Notes: generated from the letters alone by a model not told the origin. A stretch of 64,000 nucleotides of DNA from Pseudoalteromonas sp. MM1 (GCF_030296835.1 NZ_AP027922.1:1798001-1862000); one strand, 5' to 3'. Shown: positions 9,303 to 18,729, numbered from the stretch's first letter. Translations and numbers: made by a program.

Positions 9303-10316
9303 ATGGGCAGCATCACACTAAAAAAAGTAACTAAAAGTTTTGATGAAGTTAACGTAATTAAACCGCTTGATTTAGAGATAAAAGACGGTGAATTTATTGT
9401 ATTTGTAGGGCCATCGGGCTGTGGTAAATCAACATTACTTCGTATGATTGCCGGATTGGAAGACACAACCAGCGGCACAATTGAGATTGACGGCCAAGAT
9501 GCAACACAAACGCCACCGGCAAAACGTGGTTTAGCTATGGTATTTCAGTCGTACGCTTTGTACCCACACATGAGTGTACGCAATAATATTGCGTTTCCAC
9601 TAAAACGTGCAAAAGTAAGTCCTGCTGAAATTGAAAGTAAAATAGCAAATGCAGCTAAAATACTCAATTTAACTGATTACTTAGACCGAAAACCAGGGCA
9701 ATTATCTGGCGGTCAACGCCAACGTGTAGCAATAGGGCGCGCAATAGTAAGGCAACCATCGGCATTTTTGTTTGACGAACCACTGTCAAATTTAGATGCA
9801 TCACTGCGTGTAAATATGCGCTTAGAAATTTCTGAGCTACACAAAAGCTTAGCTACAACAATGATTTATGTAACCCATGACCAAGTTGAAGCGATGACAA
9901 TGGCAGATAGAATTGCGGTATTTAATGGCGGCATTATTGAGCAAGTCGGTACGCCACTTGAGCTGTATCAGCACCCAGTAAATAAATTTGTTGCAGGCTT
10001 TATTGGTTCACCAAAAATGAACTTTATTGAAGTAGATAACGATAGCCACGCACAAACGCACAGTTTAGGTGTGCGTCCTGAGCACTTTGAAATCTCAACT
10101 GATTCTGGAACTTGGCAAGGTACTGTAGGCGTAATAGAGCATTTAGGCTCAGAAAGCTTTTTACATGTAACCATTAACAATGGCAGTACCGTTACGGTAA
10201 AAGCAGATGGCGATTGCCCACTAAAATATGGCGACACTATCTATTTAAGTGCGCCGGAGCACAAGTTACACAGATTTGATGAAAACGGGTTGACGATTAA
10301 AAACCCAACAGTTTAA
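9303..10316 (+). CDS. ABC transporter ATP-binding protein (UgpC/SmoK/MalK-type)
   Basis: 337 residues. Walker [10 protein letters not shown] (about 38), Q-loop [13 protein letters not shown], signature [14 protein letters not shown], Walker [13 protein letters not shown] and H-loop [10 protein letters not shown] are all intact. The C-terminal third is an OB/TOBE region ([10 protein letters not shown]), the regulatory part of MalK-type subunits. An AGGAGA site precedes the ATG. It energises uptake through the two permeases upstream and is the last gene before a hairpin terminator. Confidence 0.93.
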   Translation: MGSITLKKVTKSFDEVNVIKPLDLEIKDGEFIVFVGPSGCGKSTLLRMIAGLEDTTSGTIEIDGQDATQTPPAKRGLAMVFQSYALYPHMSVRNNIAFPLKRAKVSPAEIESKIANAAKILNLTDYLDRKPGQLSGGQRQRVAIGRAIVRQPSAFLFDEPLSNLDASLRVNMRLEISELHKSLATTMIYVTHDQVEAMTMADRIAVFNGGIIEQVGTPLELYQHPVNKFVAGFIGSPKMNFIEVDNDSHAQTHSLGVRPEHFEISTDSGTWQGTVGVIEHLGSESFLHVTINNGSTVTVKADGDCPLKYGDTIYLSAPEHKLHRFDENGLTIKNPTV

Positions 10317-10329
10317 CCCGCCATTTAAG

Positions 10330-10375
10330 CCAATACTTTAGGAATAGCAATATTTGCCTAAAGTATTGGTTATTA
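10330..10375 (+). terminator. hairpin terminator after the ABC importer
   Basis: CCAATACTTTAGG (10330-10342) and CCTAAAGTATTGG (10357-10369) form a perfect 13 bp stem with a 14 nt loop, followed by TTATTAA. The T-tract is weak, so termination may be partial. It lies 13 bp after the ATPase stop. Confidence 0.6.
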
Positions 10376-10480
10376 AATTAATGTGACACTTCGGCATTTT
10401 ATAAATGAATGATATATTTGCAAATATTATAAAATGATTTATCGCTAAAACTAAGCGGGTTATCACAGTAAGAGGTTTAT

Positions 10481-11440
10481 GTGGCAAAGCTAACAAATAC
10501 AGAAATACGTAAGCTCGATGATGCAGCTAGAGCAGGGTGGCTCTATTATGTTGCGGGTAAAACTCAAGACGAAATTGCCAAAAAGCTCAATGTATCTCGT
10601 CAATCGGCACAACGTATGGTGGCATTATCTGTAAGCCAAGGGCTTATTAAAGTAAGGCTCGATCATCCTATTGCTAAATGTATGGATTTAGCAGAAAAAA
10701 TTAAAAGTCGTTTTGGCTTAGACTCCTGTGAAGTAGTGCCTAGTGATGGCTCTGATCCAAACTCTACCGTGGGTTTAGCGCAAGCCGGTGCTGCAGAAAT
10801 ACAACGCCATTTAAAATCAGAAACACCGAAAATTTTAGCTATGGGTACTGGGCGCGTTTTACGTGCATGCGTTGATGAACTGCCAACGCTAGATTGTAGC
10901 CAACACAAAGTAGTGGCTATGCTTGGTAACATGGCACTTGATGGGTCGGCTTCACCTTATGATGTAGTTGTTAGAATGGCCGAGCATATTAATGCAAAGC
11001 ATTACCCAATGCCGCTTCCTGTATTACCAAGAAGTGTTGAAGAAAAACAGCAATTGCATTCACAACATAATATTACCAGTAACTTGAAATTGGCCACTCA
11101 AGCCGATGTAACCTTTGTAGGTGTAGGTAGCCTAGGCGAAAAATCGCCTTTGCATATTGATGGCTTTGTTGATGAGCAAGAGCTGAAAGAGTTACAAAAT
11201 TTAGGGGCTGTGGGCGAAATGATCAGCTGGGTTTACGACAAACGCGGCCAATTAATTGACTGCACTGTAAACCAACGTGTTGCCAGTACGCCATTAAAAA
11301 TTGAGGGTAATAAACAAATTTACGCTATAGCTGCCGGTGAAGATAAAGTACTTGCGATACTTGGTGCAGTTAGATCAAATATGATCAGCGGTTTAATTAC
11401 TAACGAATACACAGCAGAACGTATTTTAAGTATGGATTAG
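10481..11440 (+). CDS. SorC/DeoR-type sugar-binding transcriptional regulator
   Basis: 319 residues from a GTG at 10481 with AGAGG 5 nt upstream; the overlapping ATG at 10479 is in another frame and stops at once. N-terminal helix-turn-helix at about residues 27-50 (TQDEIAKKLNVSRQSAQRMV). The remainder is the SorC C-terminal effector domain, shown by LAMGTGRVLRACVDELP, VAMLGNMALDGSASPYDVV, VTFVGVGSLGEKSPL and IAAGEDKVLAILGAVR. SorC regulators bind phosphorylated sugars or polyols. Position downstream of the importer suggests it controls that operon. Its own promoter is in the 164 bp gap. Confidence 0.9.
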   Translation: MAKLTNTEIRKLDDAARAGWLYYVAGKTQDEIAKKLNVSRQSAQRMVALSVSQGLIKVRLDHPIAKCMDLAEKIKSRFGLDSCEVVPSDGSDPNSTVGLAQAGAAEIQRHLKSETPKILAMGTGRVLRACVDELPTLDCSQHKVVAMLGNMALDGSASPYDVVVRMAEHINAKHYPMPLPVLPRSVEEKQQLHSQHNITSNLKLATQADVTFVGVGSLGEKSPLHIDGFVDEQELKELQNLGAVGEMISWVYDKRGQLIDCTVNQRVASTPLKIEGNKQIYAIAAGEDKVLAILGAVRSNMISGLITNEYTAERILSMD

Positions 11441-12217
11441 CCAAAGTTGTTTTAGGTAGCTTTTTAAAGCTACGATAATAACTGACTGAATGAGCCTTAA
11501 TTATTCAAATAAGGAAAACTAACAGGCTCATTTAAAATACCAATAAAGTTTTATAAATGTAGGCTTTTTATAAAACGTGTTAAATTGCGCTGTAACAAAT
11601 CTGCGCTTAAATTTAAAGTAGCCAATGCTTACAGGTTTTCATAAGTAATATAGTTAGTAAAAAATTTATAGTTTGATAAATAATAAAACGTAATGACCAG
11701 GATTAAACTAAAAAGCACATAGCAAAGTATGGTTTGGTAATAATAGTCATAATGTCCGATACCGTCTAGTATTGGACATAGTAGGAGTGTAATACACACT
11801 CCATATTATAATATGCATAACTACCTATAATTTATATTATGTTAAATAAAGTAAGTTAATACATAATCAAAGTAAGTAGCTTCTATTAATTACGTTTAAA
11901 CCCCTATTTTTGGTGTTTTGAGTAATAGTCTTTTAAAGTTGGTCTTTCAGTTAACCGTTCAAATTGTTATGCACAGTAACTTTTAACAACAACTTACGCA
12001 CTACATTTTACACTGATATTTTCGCTAATGTTTATGTAGTATTTCAATGTTATAAAGCTTAGCAATTACAAATTCTATATAGCAGCCTCTATACTCCCTT
12101 ATAACAATTAATTACTTTTTAAACAGACGCAAAATTTTGTAATTGTCGTTTCTATTATTTTATTTAGAGCTAACTTGTACTGCTACCAATTTTTTAGCGC
12201 CTCATATCAGGTTTAAT
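11441..12217. other. 777 bp without a gene
   Basis: AT-rich and stop-rich on both strands. I see a short GTAGCTTT/AAAGCTAC inverted repeat at 11456-11473 just after the regulator, and two tandem hairpins at 11754-11802 listed separately. No convincing short coding sequence was found. Confidence 0.6.
11754..11802. repeat. two tandem hairpins in an intergenic desert
   Basis: GTCCGATAC (11754-11762) pairs with GTATTGGAC (11769-11777) with a single G-T wobble. Six bases on, GGAGTGT (11784-11790) pairs perfectly with ACACTCC (11796-11802). Neither is followed by a T-run. Could be part of a small RNA or a mobile-element scar. Confidence 0.5.
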
Positions 12218-12259
12218 TTAAAGCCTTAGATTAAAGTTTTTCAAAACCTAAGGCTTTAA
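12218..12259 (-). terminator. inverted repeat downstream of the nuclease gene
   Basis: TTAAAGCCTTAG (12218-12229) and CTAAGGCTTTAA (12248-12259) are perfectly complementary 12 bp arms around an 18 nt loop, 16 bp past the nuclease stop. It lacks a strong T-run in the gene's direction, so terminator function is tentative. Confidence 0.45.
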
Positions 12260-12275
12260 GCAAAAATATTATGAC

Positions 12276-13052
12276 TTAGTTACAACCTAGCTCAGTCCTT
12301 AAACCATACACTGATGATTCTATTGTTTGCGCACTGTTATACGATAAGTTTGGCATTACATTTATACCAGAGCGCGATTCAACTTCATCAATACTTACTT
12401 CGGTATTACAAAAGTTATCACTGCGACTTGCTGTTTGCTCCATAATAAATGCCGATGCTTTAATTGTGGTACCAGTTTGCTGCATAACAATTTTAAAATA
12501 GCCGCTTGGAATCGTATGCGCTTCGTTAGCTTGTGGTAACTCTGCAAAATAATATTCGTATAATGGACCTGTTACTACATATAAATCATTTCCATTTCCT
12601 ACGTGATTTCGCACTGCAGATTCAAGCCTAACCCATGGGCCTTGATTTAATGCGGACGATTGCGGCGTAATATTAGAAAGTAAGTTTGTTAGCTTCCAAT
12701 CAGCCGTATTACTAAAAGATGCTAATGGAACTTGATGACCTCTATCGGTATTTATTGTTGCATACGCATCGGTGTAATCAGCGGGTTCTAACGTATAGTG
12801 TGAGTATAGATCTGGGTCTGCTTTCCAACTTCTACTTCTCGATGGTCCACTCATAGTGCTAGTCGTAACATGGTAAGCCACCCAATCTGCAAACTTTGTG
12901 TATCGGTTATTTTTTAAAGTATAAATACTGCGCTCAATTGTATTGCCATTATCTAAACCTGTTGGGCAACCTTGTAAACAGTTGTCTGCACTTGCACTGT
13001 GTGCAAAACATAAACCTGTAAGTACTATTGATGCCTTTATTATTGTCTTCAT
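12276..13052 (-). CDS. secreted DNA/RNA non-specific endonuclease (NUC1 family)
   Basis: 258 residues from the ATG at 13052; the frame could open at a TTG at 13067 but GAGGG sits between the two. Signal peptide of about 22 residues ending HSASA. The catalytic motif of NUC1 (Serratia-type) nucleases is visible as DRGHQVPLASF near residue 97, followed by the metal-site Asn region LLSNITPQSSALNQGPW. Six Cys fit an exported disulfide-bonded enzyme. It probably degrades extracellular nucleic acid for phosphate or carbon. The translation start is embedded in a strong hairpin. It stands alone between two gene-poor stretches. Confidence 0.88.
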   Translation of the reverse strand: MKTIIKASIVLTGLCFAHSASADNCLQGCPTGLDNGNTIERSIYTLKNNRYTKFADWVAYHVTTSTMSGPSRSRSWKADPDLYSHYTLEPADYTDAYATINTDRGHQVPLASFSNTADWKLTNLLSNITPQSSALNQGPWVRLESAVRNHVGNGNDLYVVTGPLYEYYFAELPQANEAHTIPSGYFKIVMQQTGTTIKASAFIMEQTASRSDNFCNTEVSIDEVESRSGINVMPNLSYNSAQTIESSVYGLRTELGCN

Positions 13053-13054
13053 TG

Positions 13055-13084
13055 TTTTTACCCTCAATTAAATGAGGGTAAAAA
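13055..13084 (-). promoter_or_regulatory. ribosome-site-sequestering hairpin of the nuclease mRNA
   Basis: TTTTTACCCTCA (13055-13066) and TGAGGGTAAAAA (13073-13084) are perfect 12 bp arms with a 6 nt loop. On the mRNA the 3' arm contains the only Shine-Dalgarno sequence (GAGGG) and ends 2 nt before the ATG, so the folded form should hide the ribosome site. Whether it responds to temperature, a ligand or upstream transcription cannot be told. Confidence 0.65.
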
Positions 13085-13521
13085 TTAGCAGTACATTATT
13101 ACAGCAATATGTATCTAACTGATTGTTTATAAATACAATAATATCGTCTTAGGCTTTTGGTATTACTAATAAAAGTCGCGAGTATACAGTCACCCTCGCC
13201 TTGTATTTAACACAGTAGCGTTGTTGGTAGATCTAGCGAATAAAGGGGTTTTTATACATCTAAATGCATTATGTTAAATTGAAGGTCTTATGGTTTTCTA
13301 TGTGTAATCACCCAGATATAAAGCGTATACGCTCACCTTTAATGTTCAAATACTGAGCAATTAATATCGGTTTTACATAAATGGTTTAATACTAAAAAAT
13401 AGATGAAAACAAACAAGCCGCTTGAGTAACTAATTATATAAAAGTTAATACAGCTCAAGCTGCATGGTTTTATATACATGTTAGCTAAAGTGGCTAACTA
13501 GGCCTTTAAAATTAAGGTGTT
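13085..13521. other. 437 bp without a gene
   Basis: Contains the presumed promoter region of the nuclease gene at its left side and otherwise AT-rich sequence with stops in all frames. No repeat or RNA gene recognised. Confidence 0.55.
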
Positions 13522-13775
13522 TTAAAACTTTTTATTAGCCAAAAATTCTTCCATTAACGCAGTTACTCGTTCTGGTTTTTCATCTGTAACCCAGTGCCCT
13601 GCTTTTTCTATCCAAGTTAGTGTTGCATTTGGTAAGGTTTGAGCCAACTGAGGTGCATATTTAGGTTTTTGAAAGTTATCTTCATCACCCCATAAAATGA
13701 GGGTTTCATGCTTTAAGCTTTTAAGCTCCCCGGCAATTGCTTGTGTACTCTTTATTAAGTCGACGCATATTATTA
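13522..13775 (-). pseudogene. alpha/beta hydrolase C-terminal remnant
   Basis: Conceptual translation gives about 80 residues: a hydrolase Asp strand (LKHETLILWGDEDNFQKP) followed by TLTWIEKAGHWVTDEKPERV with the C-terminal catalytic His region, ending FLANKKF and a stop at 13522-13524. There is no start codon with a ribosome site, and the N-terminal part with the nucleophile is missing; sequence upstream of about 13775 does not continue the family. It is a 5'-truncated relic. Confidence 0.75.
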
Positions 13776-13853
13776 AATAAAGAGCCTAAAATAACCTTCA
13801 TTTTTTAATTTATGAAATAAAGTAGCAGCTACATGAAATAATTACTGCCAGTT

Positions 13854-13878
13854 TGGGCCTATTAAAATAATAGGCCCA
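13854..13878 (-). terminator. hairpin downstream of the Tad-like operon
   Basis: TGGGCCTATTA (13854-13864) and TAATAGGCCCA (13868-13878) form a perfect 11 bp stem (tight loop) 35 bp after the last gene of the operon. No T-run follows on the minus strand, so it may stabilise the 3' end rather than terminate alone. Confidence 0.5.
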
Positions 13879-13912
13879 GTCTATTTTACAGTTTTATATT
13901 GTTTAATTTGGA

Positions 13913-16744
13913 CTAGTTTAGTAAATACTTAATTTTATTAATTAATACTTGCTGCTTTACTGGTTTTTCAAGCATGTCGTCAAACCCAAGCTCAACATAC
14001 TTAGCATTACTATTTGTGTCAGAATCTGAAGTGTGGGCAATAATTTTTGTTTGCTTGTCTGCGTTATGTTTTTTTATTTTAAGCATCGCGTCAGTACCCG
14101 AGAGTTCTGGCATAACAATATCCATTAAAATAATATCGTAATTATTTTGCGATACCATCAACATAGCTTCTATTGCATTGCTTGCATAATCTATTGCTAC
14201 GTTTTCATCTTTCAGCATGGCTTTAATAACCATTTCTACAAGCGGTTCGTCATCAACTAATAACAACGATTTGGTGTTCTTAAATTCTGTATGCATTGTA
14301 GTTACAGTAATGTTTTTTTGCTTGTTTGCACTTACATGTTGTAATTCTACGGTGTTAACTAGTAACGATAAATTAATCGATGTTGTTTTACCACGCTCGT
14401 GCACAGTTATGTTTTTTCCGCCGAGCATTTTAAAAATTGAGATAAAAAACCGCAGCTCTAATGTCGCATCAAAATTAATATCACTTTCAAAAGACTGTTG
14501 TTTACATACCATTTGTAACTGACTATAAAAGCTTCCCTGATTTGCTAAGTTATTTATAGAAAAATCCAGCGACAAATAATGTTTACCTTGCTCGTTAATC
14601 AGCTCAGAATTTAACGACAATTTACCTTGGTGGGTGCTTTCTATAAGCTCACTAGCAAGCTGAATAATTAATTGCATTATCAGTTTTTCATCACTGCTTA
14701 TGCCTTTATCTATGGGCACATTGTTATTAATAATTATATTTTTATCATCAGACTCTTTATTAAGAATATCGGCCGTATTTTTAAGTAAGTCAGCTAAATT
14801 AATAGCGCTCATTTTAAGCTTTAATTTACCGGTATCGGTTTTATTTATATTAATTAACTGCTGCACTACACAGTTTAACTGTGTGCATGCATTTTCTAAT
14901 TCATTGCTAAAATTGGCTTTACTGTTTTTATAGTTAAGCTCTACTATAGATTGCAGCGAACTAAGTGGCGCTTTTAATTGCATTGCTAAGCGTGCTACAA
15001 ATTTATCTTTAAACTGGTTAGCTTGCTTAGATTTTTCTACAACTTGGGCAAGTAATAACTCTTTTTGATGTGCTTGTGTCTCATCTCTAAAGTAACAAAC
15101 AAATCCACCAAAGTCGGTATGCCTTTGCACAACGGTGATCCAACGGCCATCGTTAAAGCCAATATCTATTAATTGGCTATGTTCATTAGCTAATTTATTA
15201 TGCTCTTTATAATGGGTAATAATATTGTTTTGTTGAGAAATACTAATTATTTGGCTGTAACTTAATTGTTTATTGTTTTGAATAACATGAGAAAACAATT
15301 CGTTAAACGCCTGGTTAGTTATTACCGGAAATTCGTTACTATTAAAAATGGCAAAGCCATGCGGTAGCGCATCAAGCGAGCTTGAAAACAACGATTCCCT
15401 ATTAAGTATAAGGGTATTTTTTTGTTTAATTTCGTCATGTAAGCGCCTTGGTAAACGTAAAAAATAATAAACAAATGCAAATATAGCTAAGCTAATTAAT
15501 GCCAGTTTAAATAAGTCGAACTTAGATACATTAACAGGCGTTATCGGTTTGATGGGTTGCACATGCAAGCGCCACGTAGCAGGAAAACGACTACTTGCTG
15601 CGCTTATGCTGTTAGGGATCGTTTTAACATTTAGCTCCCCCCTACTACCTAATATAAACTGAGGGGTTGATATAAATAAATTATAATTTTGCGTATTTAG
15701 CTTACCAATTATGGCATTTAAAAACTTACTTAAATCAAAGGCTGTGAGTGTATAAATAGCGCTATTGCCCATGTTAATTTCTGAAATTAAAAATGCGGTA
15801 TCGGCTACAGTAAATACCTCTACTGATTGTTTATTTGCTCGCATTGAAAATGCATTTAGCCAATTAGTAAAGCCATAAGCTGCTAAATCAAAGTTATTTT
15901 TAGACCAAATGGCAAGTTGTTTATAGTTACTATCAAATACAACAAAACCTTTATACGTTAAACTACTTGATACCTGCGTTTTTACTAAATCACTTAATTG
16001 TTGCTGAGTATAACTTTGCTGGCTTTTTAAAAAACCTGCGACAATTTTATCTTTTTGAGTTATGTAAAGTGCTTGGTTATCAAAGCGCTCTAATGCATCA
16101 AATAGCGTTTGCCTTAACTGCTGAGTTTGTATGGCATAGGCACTTTTTTTGTCTTTTTTATCTAACGTATATAAAAGCAAAGCCGAGAACGAGCAAATAA
16201 CCAGCGCAATTAAAAACGCCACCGGCGCTAAGCTAAATAAATGAACAAATCGATTAAGTGATTTTGTCTCACTCGGTTTAATTGCTTGGGGTGAGGTAAA
16301 ATGCTTATTAAGCTGGGTTTGCAGTAGTTGCGCAAAAGATACAAATTGTTCTTTTTGAGAGCCAATAAGTGTTTTGGGTGAAATATCGGCAATGATCAGT
16401 ACGCCAATTAAGCTGTTATCTAAATTATAAATGGGATATTGAGAGAAAAAACGTACCTGTTGGCAGCGCCCTTTTGTTAGTGGGTCAAATAGAGTGTCTT
16501 CAATTATGTAGAGTTTTTCTTGTGTGCACGTTTGTGCCAAGCTATTTAATTCACTGTCGGCTTTGTATGGGTCATCGCAGCTAATAATTTGGTGCGTATA
16601 CAAGGCATTAAAATCAACGTATTTGATAATAGAAACATCATAAAACTGCTTCATTAGCGTCAGCGTTTCTGTTATTTCTTGTTTTACTTCATCAATTTGT
16701 GTGTCGTTAAATTCATTTATACTTTTTAAATATGAACTGTTCAT
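13913..16744 (-). CDS. degenerate hybrid sensor kinase with intact receiver domain
   Basis: 943 residues. Order: cytoplasmic GAF-like region (1-150), membrane segment (about 175-195), extracytoplasmic sensor region (about 200-410), second membrane segment (about 412-431), PAS-like region (450-560), dimerisation/phosphoacceptor-like helix (about 575-640), ATPase-like region (650-790) and receiver (823-943). The H-box is altered: ARLAMQLKAPLSSL has Met588 where the phosphoacceptor His belongs. The N-box ASELIEST has Glu699 in place of Asn, and no G-box (DxGxG) is seen. The receiver keeps the DD pair, Asp875 in LMDIVMPE, HTSDS and the EKPV Lys. Its ATG overlaps the preceding gene's stop by 4 nt, so it belongs to the Tad-like operon. 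It probably senses or scaffolds without autophosphorylating; the receiver could accept phosphate from another kinase. Confidence 0.85.
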   Translation of the reverse strand: MNSSYLKSINEFNDTQIDEVKQEITETLTLMKQFYDVSIIKYVDFNALYTHQIISCDDPYKADSELNSLAQTCTQEKLYIIEDTLFDPLTKGRCQQVRFFSQYPIYNLDNSLIGVLIIADISPKTLIGSQKEQFVSFAQLLQTQLNKHFTSPQAIKPSETKSLNRFVHLFSLAPVAFLIALVICSFSALLLYTLDKKDKKSAYAIQTQQLRQTLFDALERFDNQALYITQKDKIVAGFLKSQQSYTQQQLSDLVKTQVSSSLTYKGFVVFDSNYKQLAIWSKNNFDLAAYGFTNWLNAFSMRANKQSVEVFTVADTAFLISEINMGNSAIYTLTAFDLSKFLNAIIGKLNTQNYNLFISTPQFILGSRGELNVKTIPNSISAASSRFPATWRLHVQPIKPITPVNVSKFDLFKLALISLAIFAFVYYFLRLPRRLHDEIKQKNTLILNRESLFSSSLDALPHGFAIFNSNEFPVITNQAFNELFSHVIQNNKQLSYSQIISISQQNNIITHYKEHNKLANEHSQLIDIGFNDGRWITVVQRHTDFGGFVCYFRDETQAHQKELLLAQVVEKSKQANQFKDKFVARLAMQLKAPLSSLQSIVELNYKNSKANFSNELENACTQLNCVVQQLININKTDTGKLKLKMSAINLADLLKNTADILNKESDDKNIIINNNVPIDKGISSDEKLIMQLIIQLASELIESTHQGKLSLNSELINEQGKHYLSLDFSINNLANQGSFYSQLQMVCKQQSFESDINFDATLELRFFISIFKMLGGKNITVHERGKTTSINLSLLVNTVELQHVSANKQKNITVTTMHTEFKNTKSLLLVDDEPLVEMVIKAMLKDENVAIDYASNAIEAMLMVSQNNYDIILMDIVMPELSGTDAMLKIKKHNADKQTKIIAHTSDSDTNSNAKYVELGFDDMLEKPVKQQVLINKIKYLLN

Positions 16745-17904
16745 GGGCGCACTCCTTCACCTTTCGGCGGTGTAGAAATCCAACGTGTGCTATTAGCACT
16801 TGTATGTGATGGAAGTTTTACTCTAAATGGCGGAAGTAAGTTATTTAAAGCGGGTTCGCCTTGTGCATTTAACACCGGCTCTGCCGAGGTTAAATTAAGC
16901 GAAGCCTCGCAGTAAGTCACGCCAGGCTCTATGCCAATAAGGGCCAGCGTTTGAATAATTATCTCGTTATTTATTAAATCGATACCTAGCAGTTCAAAGG
17001 TTGTTTCTAAAATAGTAAATACCAGTGTTTCTACTATATTTTCATCTTCTTCTAGTTGCGTACCTTGTGGGCAGCAAATACTGCCTAGCTCTACATCTAC
17101 ATTGCTTGCTACACCTAAGAGGGCCAGTGCATCAAGCGCGGTTCCTAACAAGACTTCAACTTGTGGTAAATATAAATCAAGAATATCACCTTGCGGATCG
17201 TACCCTGTTTGGCAACTATTGCACGACTGCGATAATTGCTGACTGTCTATGCCTAATAACGGATTACCAAGGGCAGTTACACCAACCAAACAACTACTAT
17301 CAGCTTGCTGTTTAGCAATTGAAAAGCTTTCGCACGGGTTACCAGTAATTACCTTTTGAGACATATAGCGTGATACAATTTCGTCACCTGTTGCGGGGCA
17401 CGCTAGTGCTGTACTTTTTAATAATTGTCCCATTACGGAGTTACTTAATTGCCCAATAGCATAATTAGGCCCTTGCTGTAGCGCATTGATGTAACTTACA
17501 TTGCCACTATTAGCGGTGTTACTAACCCCTAAACTATCTGAAAACTCATCGCTTAAGCTTTTTATACACGGGTTGCCTTGGCAATTAGGTGCATCGTAAT
17601 AAATGGCTTCTCGGGATGTGAACCTATCATCGCGTATCCCAATTAAAGCGCGATATGTTGCATTTGCTTGGCGGTCTGTGTAAAAAATTAAAGGCGCTTG
17701 ATGCTCATCAAACCCAATGGCGATTCCTAAAGGGGTGTTGTTAGCATCAACCACTGTTATTTGGTTATCTACCTTTGTGTGATAGCGCTTAATAAGTGCA
17801 TCGCGCACTAAAATAACACCACCAATAGAGCCAATAATTAAAATGGTAATAATTAAAATCAGCTCAATAGTCAGTATATAGCCCTGTTGGTATTGTTTAT
17901 TCAT
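16741..17904 (-). CDS. prepilin-like cysteine-rich pseudopilin, possible minor/tip subunit
   Basis: 387 residues. It starts MNKQYQQGYILTIELIL, a short basic leader, Gly, then a hydrophobic helix to about residue 33. This matches the leader of the small pilin upstream in the operon (QQG-F/Y-V/I-LT-x-EL) and looks like a prepilin peptidase site with Glu at +6. The large C-terminal part is extracytoplasmic and has ten Cys, including CQGNPC, CNSC and a CC pair, suggesting disulfides. In position it replaces TadE/TadF/TadG-type minor pilins but resembles none of them clearly. A tip adhesin or minor pilin is the best guess. Confidence 0.65.
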   Translation of the reverse strand: MNKQYQQGYILTIELILIITILIIGSIGGVILVRDALIKRYHTKVDNQITVVDANNTPLGIAIGFDEHQAPLIFYTDRQANATYRALIGIRDDRFTSREAIYYDAPNCQGNPCIKSLSDEFSDSLGVSNTANSGNVSYINALQQGPNYAIGQLSNSVMGQLLKSTALACPATGDEIVSRYMSQKVITGNPCESFSIAKQQADSSCLVGVTALGNPLLGIDSQQLSQSCNSCQTGYDPQGDILDLYLPQVEVLLGTALDALALLGVASNVDVELGSICCPQGTQLEEDENIVETLVFTILETTFELLGIDLINNEIIIQTLALIGIEPGVTYCEASLNLTSAEPVLNAQGEPALNNLLPPFRVKLPSHTSANSTRWISTPPKGEGVRP

Positions 17905-17913
17905 AGAGCGCTC

Positions 17914-18729
17914 CTATAGCACTTCAACTAGCATTTTTAGTACATTCATTACTTGCAGTGCCGCAGGAAAAAACACCAGTACTAAAAACATAGGAAAACA
18001 AATTAAGATAATGGGAAACGTGGTATGCAGTGCTTTTTTGTTTACTTTTTTAGCTAATAAAATATTTTTTTTAAGCGCAAAGCTTTCTAATTGTGACTCA
18101 ACCGCCTGTATTAACGGGGTGCCAAGTTTAGAGCCAATAAGCATTAAATTAGCTAATTTTTTTAAACCCGAGACCCCTGTTCTGTCATACAACGAGTTAA
18201 AGGCTGTTTCGCGGTCTTTACCGGCACTGAGCTCAAACAAAAATAGTTTAAGCTCTTTGTATAAAGGATGCTTTTTACTTAACCCGTGATCGACCGCTAA
18301 TGCAAATGCGCGCTCTAGCGAAAAGCCAGCACGCATATACACTAACAGCACACTTAAAAAAAACTCTAAGCTATTGTTTATCTGCACTTTACGCTGGCCT
18401 TTTTTAAATAAAAACCACATGTCTGGCGCAAAAAAGCTGATAAAACAGATAATAGCTATAAGCGGTGTACTTAATACATAACCAGTGATCTCTATGGCGG
18501 TATAAGCACAAAATGAGGCGGCCATTTTAAAGCAGTACATACTCATTAAAATTTTATTTAACTGATACCCGGCTTGCCTAAATTGGTTTTTCGAAATAAC
18601 AATTAATGGGTACCAATTTATATTGGTTTTTATAGGTTGTTGAACCTCAGCCTTTAATGACTGCTTTTGAATATGAATAAATGCACCCATGCTCACCAAT
18701 AGGCCAACGAATAAAAATATGTCTATCAT
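17914..18729 (-). CDS. tadC: TadC-like inner-membrane platform protein
   Basis: 271 residues from the ATG at 18729, which overlaps the tadB stop (ATGA) and has GAGGGT 6 nt before it; a longer frame to 18780 would overlap tadB by 55 nt. GSPF/T2SSF-type domain: LEFFLSVLLVYMRAGFSLERA, the Glu/Asp-rich helix and the glycine turn LMLIGSKLGTPLIQAVESQ. C-terminal hydrophobic segments end VFFPAALQVMNVLKML. With TadB it forms the platform on which the TadA ATPase acts. Confidence 0.82.
   Translation of the reverse strand: MIDIFLFVGLLVSMGAFIHIQKQSLKAEVQQPIKTNINWYPLIVISKNQFRQAGYQLNKILMSMYCFKMAASFCAYTAIEITGYVLSTPLIAIICFISFFAPDMWFLFKKGQRKVQINNSLEFFLSVLLVYMRAGFSLERAFALAVDHGLSKKHPLYKELKLFLFELSAGKDRETAFNSLYDRTGVSGLKKLANLMLIGSKLGTPLIQAVESQLESFALKKNILLAKKVNKKALHTTFPIILICFPMFLVLVFFPAALQVMNVLKMLVEVL

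Noticed and set aside
13913..16744. Ordinary hybrid histidine kinase
   Set aside because: The H-box His, N-box Asn and G-box are not found, so kinase activity cannot be claimed.
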